A stretch of DNA of 36,602 nt from an uncultured Lachnospiraceae bacterium (GCA_947626285.1 CANQRR010000035.1:1-36602); one strand, 5' to 3'; counted from the first letter of the stretch, positions 23,874-32,381 are shown. Program-made: numbers and translations. The notes: generated by a model not told the origin, from the letters alone.

Positions 23874-24902
23874 CTATAACCCCCTTAAATAGCTAACTGC
23901 AATCACGTACTCCCGCGAATGACCCAGGGCCTTGGAGGCGATTTTCATGGCCCGGCGGTCAAGTTTTCGGCCGTTTTCGTCGTTCCGGCAGGCATAAATA
24001 TCCCTGCGTAGACGCTTGCCTGTTCCTTTCATCACACGGTCGTATGGGATATCTTCTATATTCCGGGCGTAGCGCCGATAGATCGCCACAGCGTAGTCAC
24101 TCCTGTAGCCGTGGATATCCGCTGCCTTGCTCACATGCTGCCACACCTTTTCATCCGGCCGCCTGTCCTGGAAGCGTGCGATGATCCGGCTCTTCTGATC
24201 CTCCGTTCCCATGATAGGTGCGTACCGGTATTTTCCGTTCTTATCATGACGATGATGGACATACCAGTCCTGATCCGGAAAAACTTGAAGGGCCTCCTTG
24301 AGACATGCGAGGTGTTTCTCTTCTGCCTCTGAGCGGCCCGTCTTGTTCTCCAAAGAGGCCACCTCAGCGGTCATCCGGCTACGGCTCCAGAGGTCGTCTC
24401 CCCGAAGCTTCTCCAGCACGCCCCTGCGGCAGCCTGTTCCCCGGCAGAATGCGACCAGCTCCGCATTGTTCCTCTCCGAAAACCGGCATTTCTTTTCCGC
24501 TTTGTCCCGGCTGCGTTTGATGTCGGCACGGCAACGCTCCGGCGGGGTAAAATAGTCAGCGTCCGTCGGCTTGATCCCGTAAAGCTTTGAGAGGGCTTTC
24601 GCCTGTGTATGGATCGTCCATGCCGAGAGTCCGCGGCTGACCTGGCTCTCCAGATAATCGTTCACATACTTCCTCGCGCTTTTCAAAGTTGTACATTCCG
24701 GATGGTTGCACTGGATCCACCTGGCGAAATACTGGGCCTGCTTGTAATAGCTCTTGTAAGTTGCGTAACTGAATATCTTGCCATCCATTGTCCCATTTGC
24801 AGCTGCATCTCGTTTGCTCTCCCCGAATGCCTGCATGGAAGTCAGCCGGTCATAGATCTGCTGGTGGAGAGTCTTGCTGTATGTTTTATTCCGCCTACCC
24901 AT
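23874..24902 (-). CDS. Divergent tyrosine recombinase-like protein
   Basis: The 342-residue protein has an N-terminal SAM-like DNA-binding half (SAWTIHTQAKALSKLYGI at 93-110). Its C-terminal half preserves the order of tyrosine recombinase residues: R159 (TGCRRGVLEKLRG), H264-x-x-R267 (HGYRSDY), H328 (LGHSR) and Y338 (VSYL). The spacing of H328 to Y338 is the same as in the integrase of this element, but the surrounding sequence is very different, with an Arg/Lys-rich insert (165-250). I recall this family in Clostridia mobile elements. AAGGAG supports the start at 24902. An active recombinase is plausible but unproven. Confidence 0.72.
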   Translation of the reverse strand: MGRRNKTYSKTLHQQIYDRLTSMQAFGESKRDAAANGTMDGKIFSYATYKSYYKQAQYFARWIQCNHPECTTLKSARKYVNDYLESQVSRGLSAWTIHTQAKALSKLYGIKPTDADYFTPPERCRADIKRSRDKAEKKCRFSERNNAELVAFCRGTGCRRGVLEKLRGDDLWSRSRMTAEVASLENKTGRSEAEEKHLACLKEALQVFPDQDWYVHHRHDKNGKYRYAPIMGTEDQKSRIIARFQDRRPDEKVWQHVSKAADIHGYRSDYAVAIYRRYARNIEDIPYDRVMKGTGKRLRRDIYACRNDENGRKLDRRAMKIASKALGHSREYVIAVSYLRGL

Positions 24903-25074
24903 ATATCCCAGCTCCTTCCTGCAGTTAAAAAGAAAATCCAAATTAAAGCTAAAAGCCGCCTCCCGGGAAAAACCCGTTTGGCAAAACACTCTTTATCGTC
25001 TTGTGTGCGACGTACACTTTTTTTCGCCTTATGTGTGGCGGCTGGATTTTTTTTAGGATGTCCAGCGAATCCTG

Positions 25075-25083
25075 AGTATACCA
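25075..25083 (-). promoter_or_regulatory. Extended -10 in the gap after the RadC gene
   Basis: On the minus strand TGGTATACT is an extended -10, about 170 bases before the divergent recombinase start. No clear -35 is seen. The remaining gap (24903-25197) holds no supported gene. Confidence 0.4.
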
Positions 25084-25197
25084 GTTTACCCGTACGCAAC
25101 AGGGACTGGCAGAACTGCGCCTGCCTGTCCACTGATGCGCGTGTAAACCGGTATTTCCCTGTGCGGCAGTGCTTTAAAACCGCCATACAGGCCCGTA

Positions 25198-25659
25198 CTA
25201 GTTTCCTGCATGCTCTGCAAAGCTGTAATAGGCTCCCCGGCTTCCGATGATCAGGAAGTCCACCAGGGAGATCCCGACCAGTTCTCCCGCAGATTTTATT
25301 CGCCTGCATGCCATCTCATCTTCTTTGGACGGGGTCGGATCTCCGCTAGTATGGTTGTGCGCTACGGCGATCCGCACTGCTCCGCACAAGAGAGCCCGTA
25401 TAAAGACCTCCCTGGGCGAGAAGAGACAGCCGGTTGCTGTGCCGGATGCCACTTCAAAGATTGCAGTGGGGCATAGCTTGGCAGAGAATGAAATCATATA
25501 CAGATGTTCTTCCAGAAGCCGGTCCAGATGGAAATGCTCGTTGAACATATCAGCAAGGTCTGCCGGTCCGGAAATGGTCTGTTCCGGAGAAGCGTATGCT
25601 TTCTCCGCTGTGAGCACGATCCCTTCACTGGAGCGCTCGATGTTGTACTGGTTCAGCAT
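25198..25659 (-). CDS. RadC-like JAB/MPN-domain protein
   Basis: The 153-residue protein has the RadC JAMM motif HNHTSGDPTPSKED (about residues 101-114), preceded by SPREVFIRALLCGAVRIAVAH. Stand-alone RadC-like proteins are frequent in integrative elements; the biochemical role is not established, and older claims of DNA repair are doubtful. The start overlaps the end of the upstream gene by seven bases (25653-25659), so the two are translationally coupled. Confidence 0.85.
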   Translation of the reverse strand: MLNQYNIERSSEGIVLTAEKAYASPEQTISGPADLADMFNEHFHLDRLLEEHLYMISFSAKLCPTAIFEVASGTATGCLFSPREVFIRALLCGAVRIAVAHNHTSGDPTPSKEDEMACRRIKSAGELVGISLVDFLIIGSRGAYYSFAEHAGN

Positions 25660-26501
25660 GCGTTCACCCCCGTCTGCGTTGCCACAAGACGGACCTCATT
25701 CGTCGCCAGGGTGTACTGGTACACTGCCGGTGTTAGCTGTTCCTCTGGAAGAACGGAATCCTCGTTTATATCTGAAACGACCTCCACCAGATCGCGCAAC
25801 GAGGCCCCCATGTTATCCGGAATGACCATAAGTTCATGTATGCTGCTGGGAAGTATCAGGATGCCGTCAAAGCCGTTCCGCCGGCAGAAGTCCCCAAAAA
25901 TGTCCGGATACAGAATTGCCGCCGCACCGTTCAGACAGCTTTTCGTGCCAGCCACATACATCGGAACCGGCTCGATCGGAAACGCAAAGCCAATAGATGC
26001 CATTACCTCACCGATCTTACGTACCGTCAGGTCTCCGGCAGTGTTACTGAGTGCTGCCTCCCATAAGGCGGATTCGGTAACGCCCAGTGCGTCTATAAAA
26101 GAATGGGTAGCCTTGATACTGAACTGGCCGTCCCGTTCAGAGTCCGGCAGACAGATCCGCACATATATCTCCAGATTCATCAGCGTCCTCTTAAGGATCG
26201 GCTCATCGCTCATTTTCTGCACACACACGATACTGTTGGCAAGCATGGATTCCTTATTTTTCAATATCTCCGTATCGAATGCCGGTTGCTGCGACAGTAC
26301 CTCGTTGATGTGCCGCATCATCTCATTTTCCGTAGCGCACGGGTCAAGGTATACAATCGGTGTAACCTTTTCCCCGGTACAGACACGGAAACCATTCCTC
26401 GCTGTTCCATTCCGGTAGACGGTGACAATTTCTGTGTCGATTCCATTCCGGCGGAGTAGCTCCTGAATCTCCTCTGGTTTCTTCTGTTTCATCTGTTTCA
26501 T
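25653..26501 (-). CDS. Unknown element protein (DUF5688-like)
   Basis: The 282-residue cytoplasmic protein starts MKQMKQKKPEEIQELLRR and contains TPIVYLDPCATENEMMRHI, a middle LMNLEIYVRICLPDSERDG and a C-terminal FDGILILPSSIHELMVIPD. It resembles, from memory, the DUF5688 proteins of Lachnospiraceae elements; no function is known. The last segment looks like a beta-rich sensor or peptidase-like core, but I see no metal motif. GGAGAAACAA lies before the first ATG, and a second ATG is three codons later. The RBS follows directly on a hairpin that can form in two ways. Confidence 0.65.
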   Translation of the reverse strand: MKQMKQKKPEEIQELLRRNGIDTEIVTVYRNGTARNGFRVCTGEKVTPIVYLDPCATENEMMRHINEVLSQQPAFDTEILKNKESMLANSIVCVQKMSDEPILKRTLMNLEIYVRICLPDSERDGQFSIKATHSFIDALGVTESALWEAALSNTAGDLTVRKIGEVMASIGFAFPIEPVPMYVAGTKSCLNGAAAILYPDIFGDFCRRNGFDGILILPSSIHELMVIPDNMGASLRDLVEVVSDINEDSVLPEEQLTPAVYQYTLATNEVRLVATQTGVNAC

Positions 26502-26774
26502 TTGTTTCTCCTTTCCGCCCGCATGTTGCGGGCATTAATTCTTTGCCCGCTTCTGAGAGCGGAGTTTACAGGTTGCTCATTATTAAGTTGTATGGTACGG
26601 GTGGCATGCATTACATAAAGATTCCATACATGCCTGTGATGCTGTACGCTCCCTTTTCAAGAAGATTACTGGAAGGCGTACCCCAGAAAACAATCCGAGC
26701 GTACCCGGAGGCTTAAGCCTCTGGATACCGCGATGGCCCTAGTCGGCTATTTATCCTCGGCCATCCGAGCTGTG
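26502..26774 (-). ncRNA. Highly structured intergenic region, possible leader RNA
   Basis: This 273-bp gap contains no gene but many helices: 26723-26728/26701-26706 with inner GAGGC TTAA GCCTC (26708-26721), 26644-26651/26697-26704 (8 bp, exclusive with the former because of shared bases 26701-26704), 26603-26608/26629-26634, and three GCGGGC/GCCCGC arms (26517-26522, 26528-26533, 26545-26550) of which the middle can pair with either outer one. The last hairpin touches the RBS of the next gene. It may be a riboswitch-like or attenuator leader, or an independent RNA. I recognise no known class. Confidence 0.4.
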
Positions 26775-27626
26775 TCAATGTGCCGCAAGGTATTCCTTAA
26801 GGATACGGTTTTTACGGCAGGCATCCCTCCACTTCTGATAAGGATGCCGTTCTTTCCCGAGGCCTGACAGATTCAGCACTCTAGAGAGTACTGCAGCCGC
26901 CATGGCTGCATTCTTTGCTGTGATATAGGTTCCCTCAATAAATAACGGTTCATTCTGATCCACCGCATGTTTATCAATGCTGATCCTATGCTTCTCTGGT
27001 TCTGAAAGCACCTTTTCCATGTGCTCTTTCGTTGACGGGAGTCTATACTGGCATCCGTTCTTCGTATTTGGGACTCTCAGGATCTCCCAAAAGGTTTCCG
27101 TCGCTTGATCGATCCTATAGCTGTGCCCGATCGGGCTGTCTTCTTCCTCCGAAAGGTACCGCAGCCTCCTCAGCGTTGCCAGCCGCACCCGGCCCAGGCG
27201 TCGATGTTCCTCGATAATACGCTTCAAGGCAAGTTTAAGCTGCTCATCATCAGAGCATTTTTCCGCATACCATTGGCTCTTGATGAACTCCTGAATATCT
27301 ATGGTGACCCCATTCTCTTCTAACTTTATTCCTTCCTCAGAATCCCTCGGCCCGAAGCTGTTATGGAAAGTGCCAAGGCACTGGCCATGATAGGCTCTTT
27401 CGGCCCCCATAAAAACCCCGTATTCAATCCCTACCCTGTTAATGGCTTGGGCTGTCGGATCATCGTAGATCCATCTGAGGCGATCCTGCAAATAGCATAT
27501 GGTCTGTTCAAGGATAGATACACGCCTGTCCAACACATTCAGCCAGGGCGATACCCTTTCCGGAAGAAAGCCATAGCCGGATGGCAGATTCCCCTCTGAG
27601 AAGCAGCATTCTATATTTTCGTTCAT
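26775..27626 (-). CDS. Hypothetical protein of the mobile element
   Basis: The 283-residue cytoplasmic protein is not recognised. It begins MNENIECCFSEGNLPSGYGF, has a helical region with LDRRVSILEQTICYLQDRL (34-52) and a middle part with EYGVFMGAERAYHGQCLG, and a basic C-terminus (KWRDACRKNRILKEYL). It contains no membrane segment and no catalytic motif that I can identify. Support for it being real is a perfect AGGAGGTGAT RBS, a promoter-like pair upstream and normal length. A role in element maintenance or regulation is only inferred from position. Confidence 0.7.
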   Translation of the reverse strand: MNENIECCFSEGNLPSGYGFLPERVSPWLNVLDRRVSILEQTICYLQDRLRWIYDDPTAQAINRVGIEYGVFMGAERAYHGQCLGTFHNSFGPRDSEEGIKLEENGVTIDIQEFIKSQWYAEKCSDDEQLKLALKRIIEEHRRLGRVRLATLRRLRYLSEEEDSPIGHSYRIDQATETFWEILRVPNTKNGCQYRLPSTKEHMEKVLSEPEKHRISIDKHAVDQNEPLFIEGTYITAKNAAMAAAVLSRVLNLSGLGKERHPYQKWRDACRKNRILKEYLAAH

Positions 27627-27648
27627 TTCATATCACCTCCTGTACTAA

Positions 27649-27677
27649 TATGTAAAATTTTTGTCGGGGAGTGTAAA
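27649..27677 (-). promoter_or_regulatory. Possible promoter of the 283-residue gene
   Basis: On the minus strand TTTACA (27677-27672) and TACATA (27654-27649) are 17 bp apart, just after the terminator of the secreted-protein operon. Confidence 0.5.
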
Positions 27678-27710
27678 AAACGCTGTATGCCAGCAGAATT
27701 TCTATGCATG

Positions 27711-27737
27711 AAAAAAAACAGGGCATATGCTGCCCTG
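27711..27737 (-). terminator. Terminator of the secreted-protein operon
   Basis: Read on the minus strand, CAGGGCA (27737-27731) pairs with TGCCCTG (27725-27719), followed by eight T (27718-27711). It lies 19 bases after the stop of the CAP-domain gene. Confidence 0.85.
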
Positions 27738-27755
27738 CTTTTCATACCGGAGAAT

Positions 27756-29348
27756 TTATTTTATTCGTACTTTTTTTATGCCGCTCCACTTGCTATACAC
27801 AACTTTGCCCTTTGACTTTTTATACGTGCGCACCCTGACGTAGTAAGTTTTCTTGCCTTTCAGTTTTTTCAGCGTAACGCCAGTCTTTTTTTGCCCGGAA
27901 ATCCTCTTTGTTTTCACATCCTGTGTAAACTTCTTATTCAGGGCATACTGCACTTCATACCCGGAGATGCCGGCCTTTTTCTGCCACCTGACAGACGCCT
28001 TCCCCTTGCCGGTCACCTTCACGCTGGAAACGGCAGCCTTCTTGAGCTTTGCTGATACCGTGCCCCCGGAATCGTCATATGGAGGAGATATCCCCATACC
28101 AGCGGTACTGCCTGATACAGGTGAGACAGTTGGCTGTGGCTGTATACCTGTCCCTGTACTGGAACCACCAGAGTTTATACTGGAATCCCCTGGTACAGCC
28201 CCTGCATTCCCGTTATCTGTGCCTGAAGCCCCACCGCTGATATAAAAATTCCGGGTGTATACATCAGCATCAAACCCAAGTATCGCAGAAAGCCCAGGGC
28301 ATGCATAGTTCCCGATCAGTTTGATCCTGGCGGTCGCCGTGCCAGGGTTCGTGTTGTTGGAATACTCCACGCGGTAGTCCCTGTCCTTCACAAGCTGCAA
28401 CCCGAAACAGTCCCGGATATCGAATCCAGGCGTTACCGGCTGCCCCGTGTACGTGTAGTTCGATCCGCCGACCATGTTGATCGTCAGGCTCCCTTTCCAG
28501 GTGTTCGCTATCACGCTGACCGGGATCGTCGTCTTCACGCTCGGATAGTCCTTAAGTGCCACGTTGATGGAACCCTCCCCGGTCTTTTTAGGCGTAACCG
28601 TCCCATCCGCTGCCACTGAGAGTATACCAGGCGTGTCCGTGCTGTACAGCAGCATCTGCGGGTACATGCGGCAGCCGACCGCCCCATCGTCGTAGAAGTC
28701 ATGGATGAAGATACCCGCCTGCTGCGATGCGCCGTAATAAATACCGTTCGTGTTTACATAAATTTCCTCGTCCGGAAGCTTCCAGTCCCATATGTAAAAC
28801 TTGAACCTGGATATGTCTGCCTCAACATCCTTTTGAACGTTGACTATGCCTGTTTTTGTAGAAATGCTTCCCATTGCATTTTTACTTGTAAGCAATACCC
28901 AGAATCTCGTACTCTCATATGTCACACATCCAATTCCGCAGTATTCCGCAGTGTCTGCTACCATGCATGCGTTATGTAGTGCTGAACTGCGCCAATCATT
29001 AAAGACCAGCTGTGCAATACCTTGCCCTTTTGCCGTGTTTTCTCCCAAAACTTCTTTATAAGTTGCTGTGATAAGCCCGCTTCCGTTTGGTCTTCCATGA
29101 TCAAAGCAAACTGCAAGTTCCGCGGCCCTCAGCATCGCTATCTCCTGAAGCTTCGAATCCATTTGCAGTCCATGCTCGTTAAGTACGTTCTTCCGGCAGT
29201 CATTGATTATGCTCAGCAGCTCCTGCGCCTTGTTATAGTCTTCCTCTACAATGAGCGGAAGCCTTACTGTTGTTGCCGCCATGGACGGGAAGCATGCAAT
29301 CATACAGAGAATAAAAATTGTTCCAATAAAATACCTAAGTTTTTTCAT
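27756..29348 (-). CDS. Secreted CAP-domain protein with Ig-like and Fn3-like domains
   Basis: The 530-residue exported protein has a signal peptide (1-24, ACFPSMAA), a CAP/SCP-like domain (about 35-155, with LCNDWR-like VFNDWRSSALHNACM and GVLGENTAKG signatures), an Ig-like (BIG2 type) repeat region (about 200-360), a Gly/Ser/Pro-rich low-complexity linker (370-430) and a C-terminal fibronectin type III domain (437-530) with KLKGKKTYYVRVRTYK. No sortase or lipid anchor is seen. It is probably released or bound to the wall through basic residues. It follows the other secreted protein by 47 bases. Role: cell-surface cargo, function unknown. Confidence 0.82.
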   Translation of the reverse strand: MKKLRYFIGTIFILCMIACFPSMAATTVRLPLIVEEDYNKAQELLSIINDCRKNVLNEHGLQMDSKLQEIAMLRAAELAVCFDHGRPNGSGLITATYKEVLGENTAKGQGIAQLVFNDWRSSALHNACMVADTAEYCGIGCVTYESTRFWVLLTSKNAMGSISTKTGIVNVQKDVEADISRFKFYIWDWKLPDEEIYVNTNGIYYGASQQAGIFIHDFYDDGAVGCRMYPQMLLYSTDTPGILSVAADGTVTPKKTGEGSINVALKDYPSVKTTIPVSVIANTWKGSLTINMVGGSNYTYTGQPVTPGFDIRDCFGLQLVKDRDYRVEYSNNTNPGTATARIKLIGNYACPGLSAILGFDADVYTRNFYISGGASGTDNGNAGAVPGDSSINSGGSSTGTGIQPQPTVSPVSGSTAGMGISPPYDDSGGTVSAKLKKAAVSSVKVTGKGKASVRWQKKAGISGYEVQYALNKKFTQDVKTKRISGQKKTGVTLKKLKGKKTYYVRVRTYKKSKGKVVYSKWSGIKKVRIK

Positions 29349-29395
29349 AAACGGATCCTCCTTACAGAAAGAGGGCAATCACTCTAGTGAACTCC

Positions 29396-30604
29396 TTAGA
29401 TCCTTTTTTTCTTCGTTTTGCTGAACGCGCCGTTGGTTTTCTTCTTTCCGGACTTCTTGACGGCACGCACCTTGTAGTAGTAGGTCTTGCCCTTCTTCAG
29501 GTTCTTGTGGACGTAGCTAGTGCCCTTTACCTTCTTAAGCTTCTTGAAGCTCCCATTTTTGCCAACACGGTAATACACTTCATAGTAGGAAGCCCCGGAG
29601 ACCTTCTTCCACGTAAGAGTAAGGGTTTTGCCTTTCTTTTTAATGGAACTCAGTTTCACCTTCGCTACGGTTGTCTGGCTGGTTTTATCTGCGTTTGCAG
29701 CGTTTGCAGCTTTTGCAGCAGCTTCTACCGCTTCCGTATATGCCTTTGATTTCTGCTCTTTTTCTGCAATTGCAGCATTCATCGCAGCCATAGCTTCCTC
29801 AAGGGATTTTTCTACCGGATAACGAGTCCCCGTCTTTACATCATATACCTGTTCATACAGTACCCCGCAAACTGAGCAGCATTTTTTAAGCCCAATAAGC
29901 GGGATAACCTTCTCCCCATCCCAACAATGGTCAACAAAAATACTCTCTCCTGCCATTGGTGCAAAATAGATTGGAGTGTCGGTTGAGTAATTCCTGGCAC
30001 CAGCATTGTAATGAACTGCAAAGTACTCACCGGAATCATCTTTTGAGGCGCTGGATACTATATGTTTCGCATAATTATCTTCTTTTGTAAAACCGGAAGC
30101 GGCATCAAACTTCAATGTAGATGTTCCGGAACCATCTGTTTTGTATACCAGAAAACTATCCGAAATGCCTACATCGGAGATCTCAAAACGCAATGATTTC
30201 CCTTCCTTAGGGATCCCATATTCAGCAATGATATACAATGTACCGCTCGGCTGGTTCGTATTAGGTCTATATTTAATTGCCACTTTGTTGCTTCCAGATA
30301 CCCCGGACACCGTATTGGTAAAGCATTGATTAGCCGTATCAATACTCCATTCCCCTGCAACTGGGCACATACTTTGAGTTCCATTATCAAATTGAACCAT
30401 TACCTGTGCAGGAAGGATGGACTTAATCTTGTTCAGGATATACGGCTCTTTTCCGCTTTCCGGGTAATAGTTAAACACGTCGTGGTTTTCCAGTATGTTT
30501 GTAGCACTCGCCGCTCCCGCTGTCACAGAGAATACCGGAATGGCAGTCAGCATGCCCAGGAGCAGGACCGCAAGTTTGAATTTCGATTTCATTCTGTTTT
30601 TCAT
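29396..30604 (-). CDS. Secreted protein with C-terminal Fn3-like domain
   Basis: The 402-residue exported protein has a basic N-terminus and signal peptide (1-32, cleavage near AGAASA), a novel beta-rich region (33-250) with a two-cysteine pair KKCCSVCGVLYEQVYD near 240-255, an Ala-rich helical segment (268-310) and a C-terminal Fn3-like domain (320-402) very rich in lysine. This last domain resembles the C-terminus of the adjacent secreted protein. AAAGGAG supports the start. It is the first gene of the left arm. The N-terminal region is not recognised. It is probably cell-surface cargo. Confidence 0.75.
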   Translation of the reverse strand: MKNRMKSKFKLAVLLLGMLTAIPVFSVTAGAASATNILENHDVFNYYPESGKEPYILNKIKSILPAQVMVQFDNGTQSMCPVAGEWSIDTANQCFTNTVSGVSGSNKVAIKYRPNTNQPSGTLYIIAEYGIPKEGKSLRFEISDVGISDSFLVYKTDGSGTSTLKFDAASGFTKEDNYAKHIVSSASKDDSGEYFAVHYNAGARNYSTDTPIYFAPMAGESIFVDHCWDGEKVIPLIGLKKCCSVCGVLYEQVYDVKTGTRYPVEKSLEEAMAAMNAAIAEKEQKSKAYTEAVEAAAKAANAANADKTSQTTVAKVKLSSIKKKGKTLTLTWKKVSGASYYEVYYRVGKNGSFKKLKKVKGTSYVHKNLKKGKTYYYKVRAVKKSGKKKTNGAFSKTKKKRI

Positions 30605-30976
30605 AGCAAATTTCTCCTTTCAGAACTTAAAACTTTTCCTAAATAGCCAAACCCTCTATGTCATTCTTCTTGCATATCAATACTTTGCATATATATTAAT
30701 ATAGCACAAAAAACAGTGGGGTTCAATCCATTGTTTTTTTCATATTTTTCACAAATTTTTTCTTCAATCTTTTCTCCCAATTTCACCAGAAAAAAATACA
30801 GATTGCACAAAAAAGCGTACTTTTCTTATTCCATTTTTTGTTTCTTCTCCACAATTTTTCATCTTTCTGCAATTTTTCTTCAAAAACGCCTGTATGAAAA
30901 CAAATCCTCGAAATCCCTCTGTTTACAGATTGGTAGTAGGTGCACCGACCAGTTTGCAGAAAAGGAGGAGAAGCCA
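30605..30976. other. AT-rich divergent intergenic region
   Basis: This 372-bp stretch between the two arms holds no supported gene. It is AT-rich, with T-rich runs (30730-30860), a doubled TTGCATAT motif (about 30669 and 30685), and the palindrome GGTGCACC at about 30940. Promoters for both arms should lie here, but I cannot place them with confidence. Confidence 0.5.
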
Positions 30977-31003
30977 ATGGAAAAAAACAACTTTAAGACA
31001 TAG
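30977..31003 (+). CDS. Eight-codon leader peptide upstream of rep
   Basis: ATG to TAG encodes MEKNNFKT. It has a very strong RBS (AAAGGAGGAG, eight bases upstream) although no long frame follows, and the rep dyad begins 27 bases after its stop. This is the layout of a translated leader or attenuator. It could also be a relic of a shortened gene. Confidence 0.4.
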   Translation: MEKNNFKT

Positions 31004-31029
31004 GAGATTCCTTATACCTATTCCTTCAT

Positions 31030-31081
31030 CCGTAATCTACTGCCTGTCCAGTAGGCTACTGGTTCATTCAGTAGATTACGG
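31030..31081 (+). promoter_or_regulatory. Nested inverted repeats before rep (origin candidate)
   Basis: CCGTAATCTACTG (31030-31042) and CAGTAGATTACGG (31069-31081) are perfectly complementary, and inside them CCAGTA (31048-31053) pairs with TACTGG (31057-31062). Such cruciform structures upstream of rep are typical double-strand origins of rolling-circle replicons. An attenuator role with the leader peptide is the alternative. Confidence 0.55.
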
Positions 31082-31123
31082 TGTTTACCAGAAAGTAAAA
31101 CACATATTTCAGAAAGGATAACC

Positions 31124-32302
31124 ATGAACAAAGAAAAAAAATTGATCGGCGTGATCGGCGCTGACGTGATAAAGGTGAACATCCCCGATTCCATTGATAC
31201 GGAAAGCAAGGTCAGAGATATCCTGAACGACTACAACACCAATCAGACGCTGTCGATGGCCAGAGGAGTTTCGCTCGGAAAAAATAACCTTCGCATCAGG
31301 AACAAGGAATTCACTTTTGAGTGTGCTCTGAAACACAACGTTGATTCAAAACCCTATATCGAGTTGGAGCTCCATGCGGCAGACGATAAGGGCTGCAATC
31401 TCCAGAACATGAATCTGGACACCATCTGGGGAAAGTTCTATCAGGCGTTGGAAATCCTGGGGAACACATACGGGATCATGCTGAATTTTCGTAAAGAGGA
31501 CATCCGCATTATCTCACTTGAGGCCAATAACACGATCCGTACTGAGAAGCCCTGCTTCCTCTATAAGAGAGTCGAGACACTGATCGCCAACGTGTCGACT
31601 TGTAAGAACGGCGTGGAATTTGAAGCCCGCACAAAATTAAACGAAAACGGAATTGCTGTGGAAGCGGTCAAGATCCCCGGATCGACCCTCTCCCTCTCGA
31701 TCTATGACAAGGAGAAGCAGCTTGAAAAGAAGTCCATCTCCACAAACACCGGGCGAAAGCTGATGCGCCTGGAGGTGAGATACCAGAAAAACGGTCCGAT
31801 CAAAACGGATTACGGGACAGAGATGCTAAACGATTTCTCAGATGAGCTGCTCGCCCAGGGTTTTGCTAAACGTTGGCTCGCGATAAAGGCTAAAGCGTCA
31901 AAACATTTGGATCGGATGCTTGGGAAATTAAAGGCAAACGGCAAGACACAAACCACGGTTTCTAAAATCCTGCTGAGTTGTCTGAATACATACACCCCGG
32001 AGCTGACGGACTGGTGCAGTTTCTGGTGCACGATTCTGGCGGACGAATACACCGACGGAATCGTTCGTCTTCTGGATGCGAAGGATCTGAAAGCAGTCTT
32101 CGATTGGCTGTTCTGTCTTCCGCAGTTCAGTGAGCCCCATGCACGGGAATGCGTCAATTCGGACGATCTGTTCGAATCATGCATGGAAACGTACCGGCAT
32201 ATCCGCAGGCTAGGCGATGTCTTCTCCGGGCAGCGGATTCTGTTTGAAGAAATTTTTTCCAAAGCGACAGGTTGCCCGGAAACGATTGAAATCTACTACT
32301 AA
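31124..32302 (+). CDS. rep: Replication initiation-like protein
   Basis: The 392-residue cytoplasmic protein resembles phage/plasmid replication proteins of the gene II/X or Rep_trans kind: an N-terminal part (1-145) for origin recognition, a conserved YDK motif (194-196, SIYDKEKQLE) and a following basic LMRLEVRYQ (213-221), as in rolling-circle initiators. I see no clear HUH motif, so the assignment is uncertain. AGAAAGGA precedes the ATG. It would nick the dyad region upstream and drive replication, or act as a relaxase during mobilization. Helix-rich C-terminus of unknown role. Confidence 0.55.
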   Translation: MNKEKKLIGVIGADVIKVNIPDSIDTESKVRDILNDYNTNQTLSMARGVSLGKNNLRIRNKEFTFECALKHNVDSKPYIELELHAADDKGCNLQNMNLDTIWGKFYQALEILGNTYGIMLNFRKEDIRIISLEANNTIRTEKPCFLYKRVETLIANVSTCKNGVEFEARTKLNENGIAVEAVKIPGSTLSLSIYDKEKQLEKKSISTNTGRKLMRLEVRYQKNGPIKTDYGTEMLNDFSDELLAQGFAKRWLAIKAKASKHLDRMLGKLKANGKTQTTVSKILLSCLNTYTPELTDWCSFWCTILADEYTDGIVRLLDAKDLKAVFDWLFCLPQFSEPHARECVNSDDLFESCMETYRHIRRLGDVFSGQRILFEEIFSKATGCPETIEIYY

Positions 32303-32317
32303 CTGTTTTTAAGGACA

Positions 32318-32361
32318 CGTATCAGGTTCGGCTTTGAGTCATGATGTCCGAATCTGATACG
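32318..32361 (+). promoter_or_regulatory. 14-bp inverted repeat between rep and the second integrase
   Basis: CGTATCAGGTTCGG (32318-32331) and CCGAATCTGATACG (32348-32361) pair with one G-T. No T-run follows, so it is not a standard terminator. It lies 20 bases before the integrase start and may be an operator or recombination site. Confidence 0.55.
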
Positions 32362-32381
32362 CATTCCGGAAAGGAAATATT

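Noticed and set aside
24842-25309. Minus-strand frame of 155 codons after the RadC gene
   Set aside because: It overlaps the ends of two better supported genes, is Arg/Cys-rich and has no RBS.
25504-26418. Plus-strand frame of 304 codons
   Set aside because: It overlaps the minus-strand RadC and DUF5688-like genes that have RBS and operon spacing; no RBS or motif on this frame.
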